From Symmachiella macrocystis (GTDB lineage: Bacteria; Planctomycetota; Planctomycetia; Planctomycetales; Planctomycetaceae): a DNA stretch of 64,000 bases. The notes under the pieces were generated by a model. That model saw only the letters and a program-made list of their open reading frames with translations, was not told the DNA's origin and ran no database searches. Of this stretch, positions 20,436 to 28,880 are shown piece by piece (positions within the stretch are counted from its first letter, which is position 1; every line of letters starts with the position of its first letter). A program made the translations under genes and the position numbers. The stretch is taken from assembly GCF_007860075.1 (NCBI RefSeq), contig NZ_SJPP01000002.1, forward strand, positions 1,321,917 to 1,385,916, in the 5' to 3' direction.

Positions 20436-21728
20436 CTATTCCCGATCCGCCTGCGGGGTGTATTTCGCCAATAGCTGATCGGCGAACAGCGGTTGCAGTT
20501 GGGCCAATCGCACACGGCCGCGGTTCATGGGAATGCTGACCCAATCCTCGCCGACGAGCGGTGCGGCGTAGCGGACGAATTCGTCGGTCACGTCCATGCC
20601 ATCGTCCGTGATCCACGATTCGAGGAATTCCCGCTCGCTGTTGGCGACTTCGGGAAGCGGAACTTTATCGTAGTGCACGCCATATTCGGGGACGTCATTG
20701 CGTAAAATGGTGGCCATGAATCCGCTCTCGCCCTCGGCCGCCAACCGCGCCGCCTTTTGACCGACTTTGTAGGCTTCTTCCAAGTCGACCGTTGAGGCGT
20801 AAATCATGTTGTGCCGTTGGTCGGTGCCCGGCACGTTGCAACGGGCGGAGCCTTTGACGGCCAATCCGCGGCGGTTCAACTCATTGACGAGTTTTTGCGC
20901 GACCGTGATTTCGCTGGAGCTAAATTGTGTATGGCCGAACGAATCTTTCCGCTCTCCCAAATCACCGATCTTCAACCCCTCGCTGACCACCACGATTGCG
21001 CGGCCGTCGCGGCGCAATTGGTCGTTCACTTGATCGTGGATCTGTTCGATCGAAATTTCCCGCTCCGCCAAATAAATCTGTAGCGGCAATTTCCGCTCCG
21101 GGTCGGCCAAACGGGCGGCGGCGGGGATGAATCCGATGCGGCGGCCCATGGCTTGCAGCACCAACACGGGATCGGCTGGGGAACTGCCGGCGTTTTCTTC
21201 GTTGGCGAATTGCACCATGTGCGACCAATACCGGGCCACACTCCCATAACCGGGCGTGTGGTCGATCAATTTGAATTCGCTATCCCCCACGTCGTTGTCG
21301 ATCGTCTTGGGCACGCCGACCGCCACGAGGTCAATCCCCCGCTCGTGCGCCATTTGGGCGACCTTGTTGGCGGTGTCCATCGAGTCGTTGCCGCCGATGT
21401 AACAGAAATAGCCCACGTTGTGCGCTTTGAAGACATCGAGAATGCGGTCGAAGTCTTCGTTTTGGTGGTCCCGGAGTTTGTAACGGCAGGTGCCGATCGA
21501 ACCGGCGGCCGGTGTGATCCGCAGTCGGGCGATTTCGTCGGGGCTTTGCGACGATAAATCGAGCAATTCTTCCTTGAGCACCCCCTCGATGCCATGCCAA
21601 CCGCCGTAGATCGTACCGATGCCGCCAAAATCGCGGCTGGCTTCGACTAGGCCACGCAGGCTGTTATTGATGACCGGCGACGGACCGCCGGATTGAGCAA
21701 CGATGAGATTCTTAGGAGCTGGGGACAT
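20436..21728 (-). CDS. 6-phosphofructokinase, probably pyrophosphate-dependent
   Basis: This 430-residue protein is longer than the ATP-dependent bacterial PfkA (about 320). Its N-terminus AQSGGPSPVINNSL is typical of PPi-type enzymes. Two positions decide the phosphoryl donor. GGND (112-115) stands where ATP enzymes have GGDG. PKTIDND (140-146) has Lys where ATP enzymes have Gly. Both point to pyrophosphate as donor, which makes the fructose 6-phosphate / fructose 1,6-bisphosphate step reversible. The call of PPi use is inference from these residues. Confidence 0.9.
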   Translation of the reverse strand: MSPAPKNLIVAQSGGPSPVINNSLRGLVEASRDFGGIGTIYGGWHGIEGVLKEELLDLSSQSPDEIARLRITPAAGSIGTCRYKLRDHQNEDFDRILDVFKAHNVGYFCYIGGNDSMDTANKVAQMAHERGIDLVAVGVPKTIDNDVGDSEFKLIDHTPGYGSVARYWSHMVQFANEENAGSSPADPVLVLQAMGRRIGFIPAAARLADPERKLPLQIYLAEREISIEQIHDQVNDQLRRDGRAIVVVSEGLKIGDLGERKDSFGHTQFSSSEITVAQKLVNELNRRGLAVKGSARCNVPGTDQRHNMIYASTVDLEEAYKVGQKAARLAAEGESGFMATILRNDVPEYGVHYDKVPLPEVANSEREFLESWITDDGMDVTDEFVRYAAPLVGEDWVSIPMNRGRVRLAQLQPLFADQLLAKYTPQADRE

Positions 21729-21946
21729 CTGTTATTTGATCGTCTCAGGAATTCGATATCTAAATCAAGACCGTCTAGCGGTGCACGAGAGCCCCGATGT
21801 TCGCATTTCTGCGGCGGAGTTCAAGGGAACAGCGGTCGATTCGCCCGAAAAACGTCCAGGAAGGCCCAATTTCGGAAATAACCGAGTAAGATCCCGCCGA
21901 CGGCAACTCCCAGGGATTGCCAATCGCAGCGGGCGGACCGGATTTC

Positions 21947-23140
21947 TTATTTTTCGGCAGATGGAGGACGAATGGTGACCTGCAATCCATTTCGCTCAAT
22001 CTCGGCCCCGACCTGCTTGATGAAAGCGGCAAGATAACCGTCAATTGTCGTTTTGGTCACATGAATATCGACTTTCTGCTCCAGATCGATCCCAGCGGTG
22101 GCAAGCGCCTTCGTATCGTAGGTGAAGGTCATTTTGTACCGCTTCTGCAAATCCTTGATCAGTGCAAGAGCCGGGACACCCATGACCCGCAATGTGATGC
22201 GTTCGTTTTCCAGCGGATCGTCGGCAGCCTTGCCGGGGTGCTCTGCGATTTTGGGTTGCGGGGGATGTAAGACTCGTTCAACGGTCTCGTGCTCTTCGAT
22301 CGTCCCCAACACGACAATTTTGCCTCCCTCGCTACGCTGTAGCAAACCGGGCAGCTCAGCGGTGATGAGTTCCGCCGCCTCTCGCATGGAATGTGGGCTC
22401 GGATTGTGGCCGCGCTCGAGCACCACTTTTTCGGGGATGGGGACAAATTCAATTTCCGTCGCCCCGCTTCGCCAATGAAACGTCAGGTCGAATTGGACCA
22501 GAATCAACGACAACGCTTCAGCAGCGCTGTCGGCAATGAATGTCCCTCCGCCCCAAAGATCGTGGGGAATCTGTTCGCCGCCCACGATTTTTAGTTTGTA
22601 TTGCCGAGCGATGTCATTCAGAATCTCCGCCGGCTGGTCAAGATCCTGCCAATGGATCGTCTGGCGTTTGGCAAGGCGTTGTCGATGCTCTCGGGTAATC
22701 TCCCCAGCGCTAGCCAACTCTTCGGACCTGAGTGCAATCAGCGTGCGCAGCTTCTGTGCGGCAAGTTCGGGCCCGACATAAGCCGTGTTGCTGACAAAGC
22801 GTATGTCACCGCCTGCCAACGCACTGACATCGGTCACGACGTCCCGCGCCGGTTTGGGGACAGTCGAGAAGCTGACGACGGCATCGGCATCGATTCGCCG
22901 ATCACGGAGAAACGCAATATGGTACTCGGTGGTCAGCCGCTCCAAGATGGTGCGAACGTCAACATTTTCCCAGCGGACCGAGATATGCTGATTCAGCGTC
23001 TGTTCAAAAGCTGCCCCCTGGACCAGTTCAGGAACCGGCCGGTCGCTGACAACGGAAAACCCCGGCTCAGCGGCTAGACAACATCCCAGCATCATCAATG
23101 AAAGACACGACACCGATGTTCTCCCTCTAAGTCGTTTCAA
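21947..23140 (-). CDS. Secreted STN/secretin-short-domain-like protein, function unknown
   Basis: This 397-residue protein has a basic N-terminus, a hydrophobic stretch and CCLAAEP, so it is exported; a lipoprotein is possible but the lipobox is weak. The mature part holds at least three segments shaped like STN modules: ISVRWENVDVRTILERL near 53, IHWQDLDQPAEILNDIA near 161 and a third near 320 ending in DGYLAAFIKQVG. STN modules occur in secretins and TonB receptors, but no secretin barrel follows. The predicted start is a TTG that lies inside a dispersed repeat; a downstream GTG would keep most of the signal peptide. The function is not known. Confidence 0.65.
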   Translation of the reverse strand: MKRLRGRTSVSCLSLMMLGCCLAAEPGFSVVSDRPVPELVQGAAFEQTLNQHISVRWENVDVRTILERLTTEYHIAFLRDRRIDADAVVSFSTVPKPARDVVTDVSALAGGDIRFVSNTAYVGPELAAQKLRTLIALRSEELASAGEITREHRQRLAKRQTIHWQDLDQPAEILNDIARQYKLKIVGGEQIPHDLWGGGTFIADSAAEALSLILVQFDLTFHWRSGATEIEFVPIPEKVVLERGHNPSPHSMREAAELITAELPGLLQRSEGGKIVVLGTIEEHETVERVLHPPQPKIAEHPGKAADDPLENERITLRVMGVPALALIKDLQKRYKMTFTYDTKALATAGIDLEQKVDIHVTKTTIDGYLAAFIKQVGAEIERNGLQVTIRPPSAEK

Positions 23141-23216
23141 AACCCTCTGACGCGTCCCACTGACACTGATCTGATCGTTTCGGAAACATGCGCAACCGGG
23201 TTTTGAAACTGGTTCT
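23131..23216. repeat. 86-base dispersed palindromic repeat, copy 1
   Basis: This stretch is about 92% identical to 28900-28986 (six substitutions and one gap in 87 columns, counted by eye). Its ends form a 12-base perfect inverted repeat, GTTTCAAAACCC (23134-23145) and GGGTTTTGAAAC (23198-23209). It covers the start codon of the STN-like gene and lies upstream of the Hsp70 gene. It looks like a REP or MITE-type element. Confidence 0.85.
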
Positions 23217-23353
23217 AAGCCGACGGCTAAGACGGGGTTGATTCAAAGGGCCGGCCCTGCCACACTAAATCGAAGCTGGTCGTGCCGACTCCCCTCTCGG
23301 CCCATCGAATTCTAACACGAAAGTGCGTCTAGCAAAACGAGGAAGTCGCCCTT

Positions 23354-25033
23354 ATGTTGACAACGCACGCCGTGGGAATCGACCTCGGGACAACGAATTC
23401 GTGTATCGCCTACCTCAACGAGCACGGCGAACCGGTTTCGATTGCCAATGAGGAAGGGGAAATCACCACGCCCTCGGTGGTGCTCTTTGATGAAGATGGC
23501 CCCATTGTCGGGAAAGAAGCCTTCCGCAACGCGATTGCGACCCCGGAATACGTGGTCATGAATGCCAAACGGCATCTGGGGCATCCCAAAAAATGCTGGC
23601 GGATTCGGGGAAACGTATACACACCGACCGACATTGCCGCTCTCGTGCTCCGAAAGCTGCTGCGCGACGCCGAAAAAAAAATCGGCAAAGTCCAGCGGGC
23701 GGTCATCACGGTCCCTGCGCAATTCAGCGACGCGCAGCGTCAAGCGACGATCAAGGCGGGTTTGGCGGCCGGTTTGAAACATGTGGACATCATCAACGAA
23801 CCGGTGGCTGCTTCGCTGTGTTACGTCCTGGGGGCGGAGGGATTGTGGTTCTCAGAATTGGCTCATTCACAACGCATTTTGGTTTACGACCTGGGTGGCG
23901 GCACGTTCGACCTGTCCTTGGTGAACTACGAAAAAAACCAGGTGAGCGTGTTGGCATCGACAGGCAATTTGAAATTGGGGGGCATCGATTTCAACCGCGC
24001 TTTGGCCGGACATGTTCGCAAGCAATTCATCAAGGAGCTTGGACTGGACGTTGCCGAAGATCGGCAGAGCTTGCAGTATCTCGCCATGGAAGTCGAACAG
24101 GCAAAGCGAAGCCTTTCGGCGCGGGAACGCGCGGCACTAAGTTGTACGCACGCCGGCAAACGCAAGACTTATCAAGTAACGCGCGCGCAATTCGAAAAAT
24201 TGACCGCGGGACTCATGAAGCGCACGCAGGACATTACAGTCAAACTGCTGAAAAAAATGAACATGGGTTGGGCGCACGTCGATGTGGTGCTGACCGCCGG
24301 CGGGGCATCACGGATGCCAATGGTTCGCGATATGCTCCAGGGGATGAGCGGATGGACGCTCAACACATCGTTGTCTCCCGACCAATCGATCGCGCACGGC
24401 GCCACTTATTATGCGGGCATGCTGCTCAGCAACAGCGAGTTTGTGCATTCCATTCGAAACGACGTCGTTGTGGACCGCTTAGCCGGATTTCGCCAACAAA
24501 GCGTGAGTTCCCGCGCACTCGGAATTTTGGTTCGCGATCCAGTAACCAGCTATCGCTTTCCGCACTACATCCTCCCGGCGAACACACCGCTGCCCGCCTC
24601 GGTTTCGCATGTCTACGGCACGGTCCAACCGGATCAGCGCCGCGTGCATTTACACGTGATTGAATCGGGAGAGGATGACGGGCAAGACTTCGTGCATGTG
24701 GGGGGGTGCAAGGTCGAAGACCTGCCTGAGAACCTGCCGGTGAATTCGGAAATCGAGGTGACGATTCACTACGATGCCGCCGCCAAGGTGCACGTGTCGG
24801 CCCGTGAAATCAAGAGCGGCAAACAAGCCACAGCGGAAATCGATCGCACAGAAACCCCAGCCACAGAAATAACCACGCCCCAAGCTCCAGCCCCGCAAAA
24901 AAAAACCACTCCGGCACGGACACCCAAGCCCCAATCCCCCCCGCGCAACCCCGCCCCCGTTGCTTCACGCGACATCGGCAGTGCGACCGGCGAAGACGAG
25001 TTTTATCGCTTCTTCGAAGACGCGGGTGACTAA
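23354..25033 (+). CDS. Hsp70/DnaK-family protein without lid domain
   Basis: This 559-residue protein has an intact nucleotide-binding domain (about 1-365): GIDLGTTNSCIAY, NEPVAASLCYVLG, VYDLGGGTFDLSL and VLTAGGASRMPMV. A beta-type substrate domain follows (about 390-500), including PANTPLPASVSHVYGT. After about residue 500 there is a Pro/Lys/Thr-rich tail and the acidic end GEDEFYRFFEDAGD instead of the helical lid and EEVD-like end. It is therefore a divergent Hsp70 and not the housekeeping DnaK; no grpE or dnaJ is adjacent. A chaperone role on a restricted client set is likely. The gene diverges from the STN-like gene. Confidence 0.9.
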   Translation: MLTTHAVGIDLGTTNSCIAYLNEHGEPVSIANEEGEITTPSVVLFDEDGPIVGKEAFRNAIATPEYVVMNAKRHLGHPKKCWRIRGNVYTPTDIAALVLRKLLRDAEKKIGKVQRAVITVPAQFSDAQRQATIKAGLAAGLKHVDIINEPVAASLCYVLGAEGLWFSELAHSQRILVYDLGGGTFDLSLVNYEKNQVSVLASTGNLKLGGIDFNRALAGHVRKQFIKELGLDVAEDRQSLQYLAMEVEQAKRSLSARERAALSCTHAGKRKTYQVTRAQFEKLTAGLMKRTQDITVKLLKKMNMGWAHVDVVLTAGGASRMPMVRDMLQGMSGWTLNTSLSPDQSIAHGATYYAGMLLSNSEFVHSIRNDVVVDRLAGFRQQSVSSRALGILVRDPVTSYRFPHYILPANTPLPASVSHVYGTVQPDQRRVHLHVIESGEDDGQDFVHVGGCKVEDLPENLPVNSEIEVTIHYDAAAKVHVSAREIKSGKQATAEIDRTETPATEITTPQAPAPQKKTTPARTPKPQSPPRNPAPVASRDIGSATGEDEFYRFFEDAGD

Positions 25034-25092
25034 CACCGGTGTCCCACACCACACCCTCTTGATGTATTACGCCAAACGAGAAACCGCTCTCC

Positions 25093-26202
25093 ATGCGCAT
25101 TGACCGAATCGAACTTTACCATGTGGCGATGCCACTGATTTATCCTTGGCGGACCGCCTACGGTGAGGATGCGGCCATCCATGCGGTGCTGTGCCGTATT
25201 GTGAGTGGATCGGTGGATGCCTGGGGCGAAAGCGCGCCGTTTGCCGCCCCCTGCTATAGCCCGGAATGCGCAGTGGGAGTCTTCAGCGTCGCCCGCGATT
25301 GGTTGGCCCCCGCACTGCTCCACCAGGAGTTGCCGACAAGTGTGGAACTGCAAAACCGTCTAGCGATCTACAAGGGCAACCCCTTTGCCAAGGCAATGTT
25401 CGACAATGCTTGGTGGAGCCTAAAAAGTAAAATCTGCGGCGAACCGTTGCACCGTCTGTTGGGAGCAACCCGAGATCAGATTCCAGTCGGCGCGGACTTT
25501 GGTGTGATGGACAACACCGACGATTTATTAGCCGCGATCGACACAGCTGTCGCTGAGAAATTTCCGCGGGTCAAACTCAAATTCCGACCGGGTTGGGATC
25601 TGGAGATGCTCCGCGCCGTCCGCCAACAGTTTCCCGACCAGACGTTTCACATCGATTGCAACAGCGGATATCGACTTGAAGATCTGCCGTTGTTTCAAGA
25701 AGTGGACGAATTCCGCTTGGCAATGATCGAACAACCACTGCAACATGATGACGTAATCGATCATGCGGAGTTGCAGCGGCAAATCGCGACGCCGGTCTGC
25801 CTCGACGAAAGTGCCACGAATCTGCGAACCGTCCAGCAAGCGCTGCAGTTGGGAAGCTGCCGTTACGTGAATGTCAAACCGGGACGCGTGGGGGGATTGA
25901 CCAACGCCGTGGCGATTCACGATGCCTGCCAAGCTGCGGAGATTCCCTGTTGGGTGGGCGGAATGCTGGAAAGCGCAACAGGAGCGGCACACTGTGTGGC
26001 GCTGGGTATGCTGCCGAACTTTATCTATCCGGCCGACATTTTCCCCTCCAGCCGATTCTATCACGAGGATCTCTCGTCGCCGCCTTTGGAATTGATGACG
26101 CTGCCCGATGGAACACCCGGCGTGGCTGCGCCGGCCACTTTGCCGGAACCGGTGACAGAGCGATTGCAACAGCGCACATTAGAACAAGTCGTACTCACAT
26201 AG
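25093..26202 (+). CDS. menC: o-Succinylbenzoate synthase / enolase-superfamily enzyme
   Basis: This 369-residue enolase-superfamily enzyme is close to the MenC/N-acylamino-acid racemase branch. The catalytic set is present: K161 and K163 (VKLKF), Mg ligands D188 (DCNSGY), E213 (EQPL) and D238 (DES), and K262 (VKPGRVGG). The end WVGGMLESATGAAHCVAL is typical of this branch. OSBS dehydrates SHCHC to o-succinylbenzoate in menaquinone synthesis. Some members racemise N-acyl amino acids instead, and the sequence alone does not decide. No other men genes are nearby, so the symbol is a best guess. Confidence 0.82.
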   Translation: MRIDRIELYHVAMPLIYPWRTAYGEDAAIHAVLCRIVSGSVDAWGESAPFAAPCYSPECAVGVFSVARDWLAPALLHQELPTSVELQNRLAIYKGNPFAKAMFDNAWWSLKSKICGEPLHRLLGATRDQIPVGADFGVMDNTDDLLAAIDTAVAEKFPRVKLKFRPGWDLEMLRAVRQQFPDQTFHIDCNSGYRLEDLPLFQEVDEFRLAMIEQPLQHDDVIDHAELQRQIATPVCLDESATNLRTVQQALQLGSCRYVNVKPGRVGGLTNAVAIHDACQAAEIPCWVGGMLESATGAAHCVALGMLPNFIYPADIFPSSRFYHEDLSSPPLELMTLPDGTPGVAAPATLPEPVTERLQQRTLEQVVLT

Positions 26203-26254
26203 CGCACAGTGATCCCCGTAGACCTGCGAAGCTATAAGGGGGCGCACAAAAACA

Positions 26255-26278
26255 GGGGAGTCCGTTGCCAGACTCCCC
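26255..26278 (-). terminator. Rho-independent terminator for the 67-residue lipoprotein gene
   Basis: An eight-base perfect stem, GGGGAGTC / GACTCCCC, encloses an eight-base loop. Read on the minus strand it is followed by TGTTTTTGTG. It lies 41 bases past the lipoprotein stop. The same hairpin could slow transcription from menC on the plus strand, but there the T-run is missing. Confidence 0.7.
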
Positions 26279-26318
26279 CATTTCGAGACTTTGTCAGTCT
26301 ACGTCTTGCGACGTCTGA

Positions 26319-26522
26319 CTAGTTTTCAGCGTCCGCATCTTCAGCAGATTCTTCAGCGGCCGGCTCTTCGACAACCGTTTCATCGACTTCGACTGCTTCA
26401 TCACCAGTCGTGGCGGCGGGGGTTTCGGCGGGGGGAGCCGCATCTTCAGTGGCGGCGCCACCGCAACCGATTTGTGCAAAGCTCATTCCGACGACGGCAA
26501 ACAGTACGAACAATTTTTTCAT
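26319..26522 (-). CDS. Small acidic lipoprotein
   Basis: This 67-residue protein has a basic start MKKLF, a hydrophobic core and a lipobox-like AQIGCGG with Cys at residue 20. The mature part is about 47 residues made mostly of Ala, Glu, Asp, Pro and Thr, so it is strongly acidic and probably disordered. Such short acidic lipoproteins are common in planctomycetes and have no assigned function. A similar gene lies about 225 bases upstream on the same strand, so the two may be related by composition if not by descent. Confidence 0.7.
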   Translation of the reverse strand: MKKLFVLFAVVGMSFAQIGCGGAATEDAAPPAETPAATTGDEAVEVDETVVEEPAAEESAEDADAEN

Positions 26523-26746
26523 CTTAAAGATACTCCTCGAAGTCTTTCCAGGTCAAAAATCAACCGCTGACAGCGCTTTAAACATACGATTCAGGCGGCC
26601 GGCTCGAGAACATCACGAGCAATCTCAAATCCAAACAAATGGTTTGCGTACCTCAGTCGCAACCCGCCAACGGCAGTGTCCGTCGAAAACGTGAAACGAC
26701 ATCAATTCATTTTTCGCAAACCGGGTTCCGACCGTCCTTGGCTGCG

Positions 26747-26992
26747 TTATTCGACCGAATCCGTGGCGGGTTCGGCCGCATCTCCTGTGCTTTCCGGTTC
26801 CGATTGCCCCGGCTCTGATTGACCAGGTTCTGATTGCCCAGGTGGTGCATCGGTATCCATCGTGGCATCGGTTGTGTTGGCTGCCCCATCCGTGGGCAAC
26901 GTTTCCTCAGGAGGACCTCCGGCGGGGCCACAACCAATGACCCCACTGATAATCAGGACTGCCGAAACGAGAATTGGGCAAAAAATCCGCAT
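26747..26992 (-). CDS. Small lipoprotein with GQSEP repeats
   Basis: The protein has 81 residues. The ATG at 26992 was chosen because AAGGAGG lies six bases upstream, although the frame stays open further upstream. The start MRIFCPILVSAVLIISGVIGCG gives a signal peptide with lipobox VIGC. The mature part is Pro-, Thr- and Glu-rich and has three tandem GQSEP units encoded by 15-base DNA repeats. It is probably a disordered surface or periplasmic lipoprotein. The function is unknown. Confidence 0.68.
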   Translation of the reverse strand: MRIFCPILVSAVLIISGVIGCGPAGGPPEETLPTDGAANTTDATMDTDAPPGQSEPGQSEPGQSEPESTGDAAEPATDSVE

Positions 26993-27407
26993 TCTCAACC
27001 TCCTTACAAACCGAAATTGGAAACCAAATCGAATTGCGAATCGTCTAATCAGCGAAGACCACAGTACGAATAATCCTTGGTATCCACCATTTTAAGATGC
27101 GCCAGGCAGATGATTATTCCCGGAATACTGTAAACTTTCAAGAAATAGAGCCAACCAATCCATTAGTTCGACGAATTCCTCAGGGAAACCGCCCATAATG
27201 AACCTCCCAACGACATGGAACTAACTTCAACGACGGCCGCAGCATCACTTAGAAATCGAAAATCACTTGTTAATTTTGTGGTTAGGGTTGCCGCCCGGTA
27301 TCCTCATAAAGAGAGCTGCTTGGCGAGAAACGCTGTGAATCCGGGATTTTTTGTTTTAGTGGGGAATAATACCCACAAGAATCGGATCAATACTCATAGA
27401 AAATGCC
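26993..27407. other. Gene-poor stretch upstream of the first ECF sigma gene
   Basis: About 415 bases hold no convincing gene. On the minus strand the frame of the lipoprotein stays open back to a TAG at 27221, with an ATG at 27196 behind GGGAGG. That extension would add a non-signal-like N-terminus, so I do not accept it. The region presumably carries the divergent promoters of the lipoprotein and sigma genes. No motif was clear enough to place them. Confidence 0.5.
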
Positions 27408-27953
27408 ATGTGTGAAGCCCTCAGCGCGCCCAACATGATCGAACTCGTCAGGCAGCACCATTCTCTGCTGTATCGGTACGCGTACCGTCTCAGCGGGTCG
27501 GCGGCCGACGCTGAGGATTTGACACAAGAGACCTACTTGCAAGCGTGCCGAAAAATCGACCAGTTGCGGGATCCGGGCAGTGCCAAAGGGTGGCTATGCA
27601 CGATCCTCCGCAACCGTTATTTGAAGCGACTAAGAGACAAAGACCACGCGGAGCTCCCCTTGGGGTCGGCACTGGAATCGATTCCAGAACCGAAATCCGC
27701 TGACGCAGCGATGTTTGGAATTGATTCCGATCAACTACAGTCGGCTTTGGGGGCTTTGCCGGAGTCATTCCGGTCCCCCTTGATTTTGTTTTATTTTGAA
27801 GAATTTAGCTACCAGGAAATTGCGGACCAGATGCAAGTTCCCGTCGGGACAGTGATGAGCCGTCTCTCACGGGCCAAAGCGCATTTGCGACAAGAATTGC
27901 TCCAAGCCGCCCAATGCGGTTCCACCCGTGATTCGGTCACGTTTCCTATTTGA
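27408..27953 (+). CDS. ECF-type RNA polymerase sigma factor
   Basis: This 181-residue sigma factor has region 2 (YRYAYRLSGSAADAEDLTQETYL, about 23-45) and region 4 with the helix-turn-helix SYQEIADQMQVPVGTVMSRL (about 141-160), joined by a short linker. This is the two-domain ECF architecture. It directs RNA polymerase to a specific promoter set and is probably held inactive by the zinc anti-sigma factor encoded 126 bases downstream. The downstream gap is somewhat wide for coupling. Confidence 0.93.
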   Translation: MCEALSAPNMIELVRQHHSLLYRYAYRLSGSAADAEDLTQETYLQACRKIDQLRDPGSAKGWLCTILRNRYLKRLRDKDHAELPLGSALESIPEPKSADAAMFGIDSDQLQSALGALPESFRSPLILFYFEEFSYQEIADQMQVPVGTVMSRLSRAKAHLRQELLQAAQCGSTRDSVTFPI

Positions 27954-28079
27954 ATCACAACAGCCCCACTTGATTTGGGGGCCATTCGGACGACGCACCG
28001 GGCAATCTGGTGCTGTGTGTTTTTTGAGAATTGATTTCCCACAGGGGAATTTAACAGCGGAATGAGACAGAGGAACGAG

Positions 28080-28880
28080 ATGGATTGCAGCAACGCACTG
28101 GCGAAACTTGAGTTGTGCCGGTCCGAAGCGTGCGCTGAAGACGATCCGGAATTGACGGCCGCCTCCGCACATTTGGCGGACTGCTCACGTTGTCGAACCA
28201 TCGTTGCCAATCGTGAAGAGATGGACAGCGCCATTGCCGCAGTTTGCCGCGACGTGCCAATGCCCGCCGGTCTAGAAAGCCGCCTGCAAGAAGCTGTCCA
28301 AGCCGAACTTGCCGCTCAAACCGTTCCCCTTCCAGACGACAAACCACGCCAATCACAGCCTCCTCGGCGGTTCCGCCAAATCACGGTGATCGCTGCGAGT
28401 CTGTTGTGCCTCGTCGTCGGTGGGTGGTACTGGATTGATTATTCGACGGTGAGTTTGAATAAAGTCACCCAGGCCGCTTCACAGCAATTGGATTCCCAGG
28501 TGGCAGGACCATTGTTCTCCGGACTGTTTGCCCCCCAGCAGTCAGCTCCGACCGCAGCGATGGATTTCACCTCGTTGACGTGGATGGACGACTACCGGGA
28601 ATTGTTTCCGCAGCGACTGTCGCTCGACATTGCGATCTCCGAATTTGAATTTCGCAGCAACGGTGGCCGCACGATTCGAGGTGCTTTGATCATCGCGCCG
28701 GCAGCTAAGATCTGGTCGTCGCCGACAGCCACCTCGATGGCCAGTGCGACGCCGATCTATCATTCGCGATTCAGCGCGGTCTCTTGGCGCGACGGCGATT
28801 TCGTCTACGTCTGCTTAGTGCAAGGCGGAGATGCCCCGCTCCGCGAACTACAGCGACAAGACCGTCAGCAGACGACCTAA
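28080..28880 (+). CDS. Membrane-anchored zinc anti-sigma factor
   Basis: The protein has 266 residues from the ATG at 28080, chosen because GAGG lies six bases upstream; an ATG at 28062 is also in frame. A cytoplasmic zinc-binding motif HLADCSRC (Hx3Cx2C, about residues 31-38) is typical of ZAS anti-sigma factors. One transmembrane helix lies at about 107-125, followed by a periplasmic domain of about 140 residues with no family I recognise. It should bind the preceding ECF sigma factor and release it in response to an envelope or redox signal. The pairing is inferred from gene order and the ZAS motif. Confidence 0.85.
   Translation: MDCSNALAKLELCRSEACAEDDPELTAASAHLADCSRCRTIVANREEMDSAIAAVCRDVPMPAGLESRLQEAVQAELAAQTVPLPDDKPRQSQPPRRFRQITVIAASLLCLVVGGWYWIDYSTVSLNKVTQAASQQLDSQVAGPLFSGLFAPQQSAPTAAMDFTSLTWMDDYRELFPQRLSLDIAISEFEFRSNGGRTIRGALIIAPAAKIWSSPTATSMASATPIYHSRFSAVSWRDGDFVYVCLVQGGDAPLRELQRQDRQQTT

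Noticed and set aside
26747..27196. Longer lipoprotein reading frame starting at an ATG with a GGGAGG site
   Set aside because: The added N-terminus would bury the signal peptide and lipobox. The ATG at 26992 has its own AAGGAGG with good spacing, so the short form is preferred.
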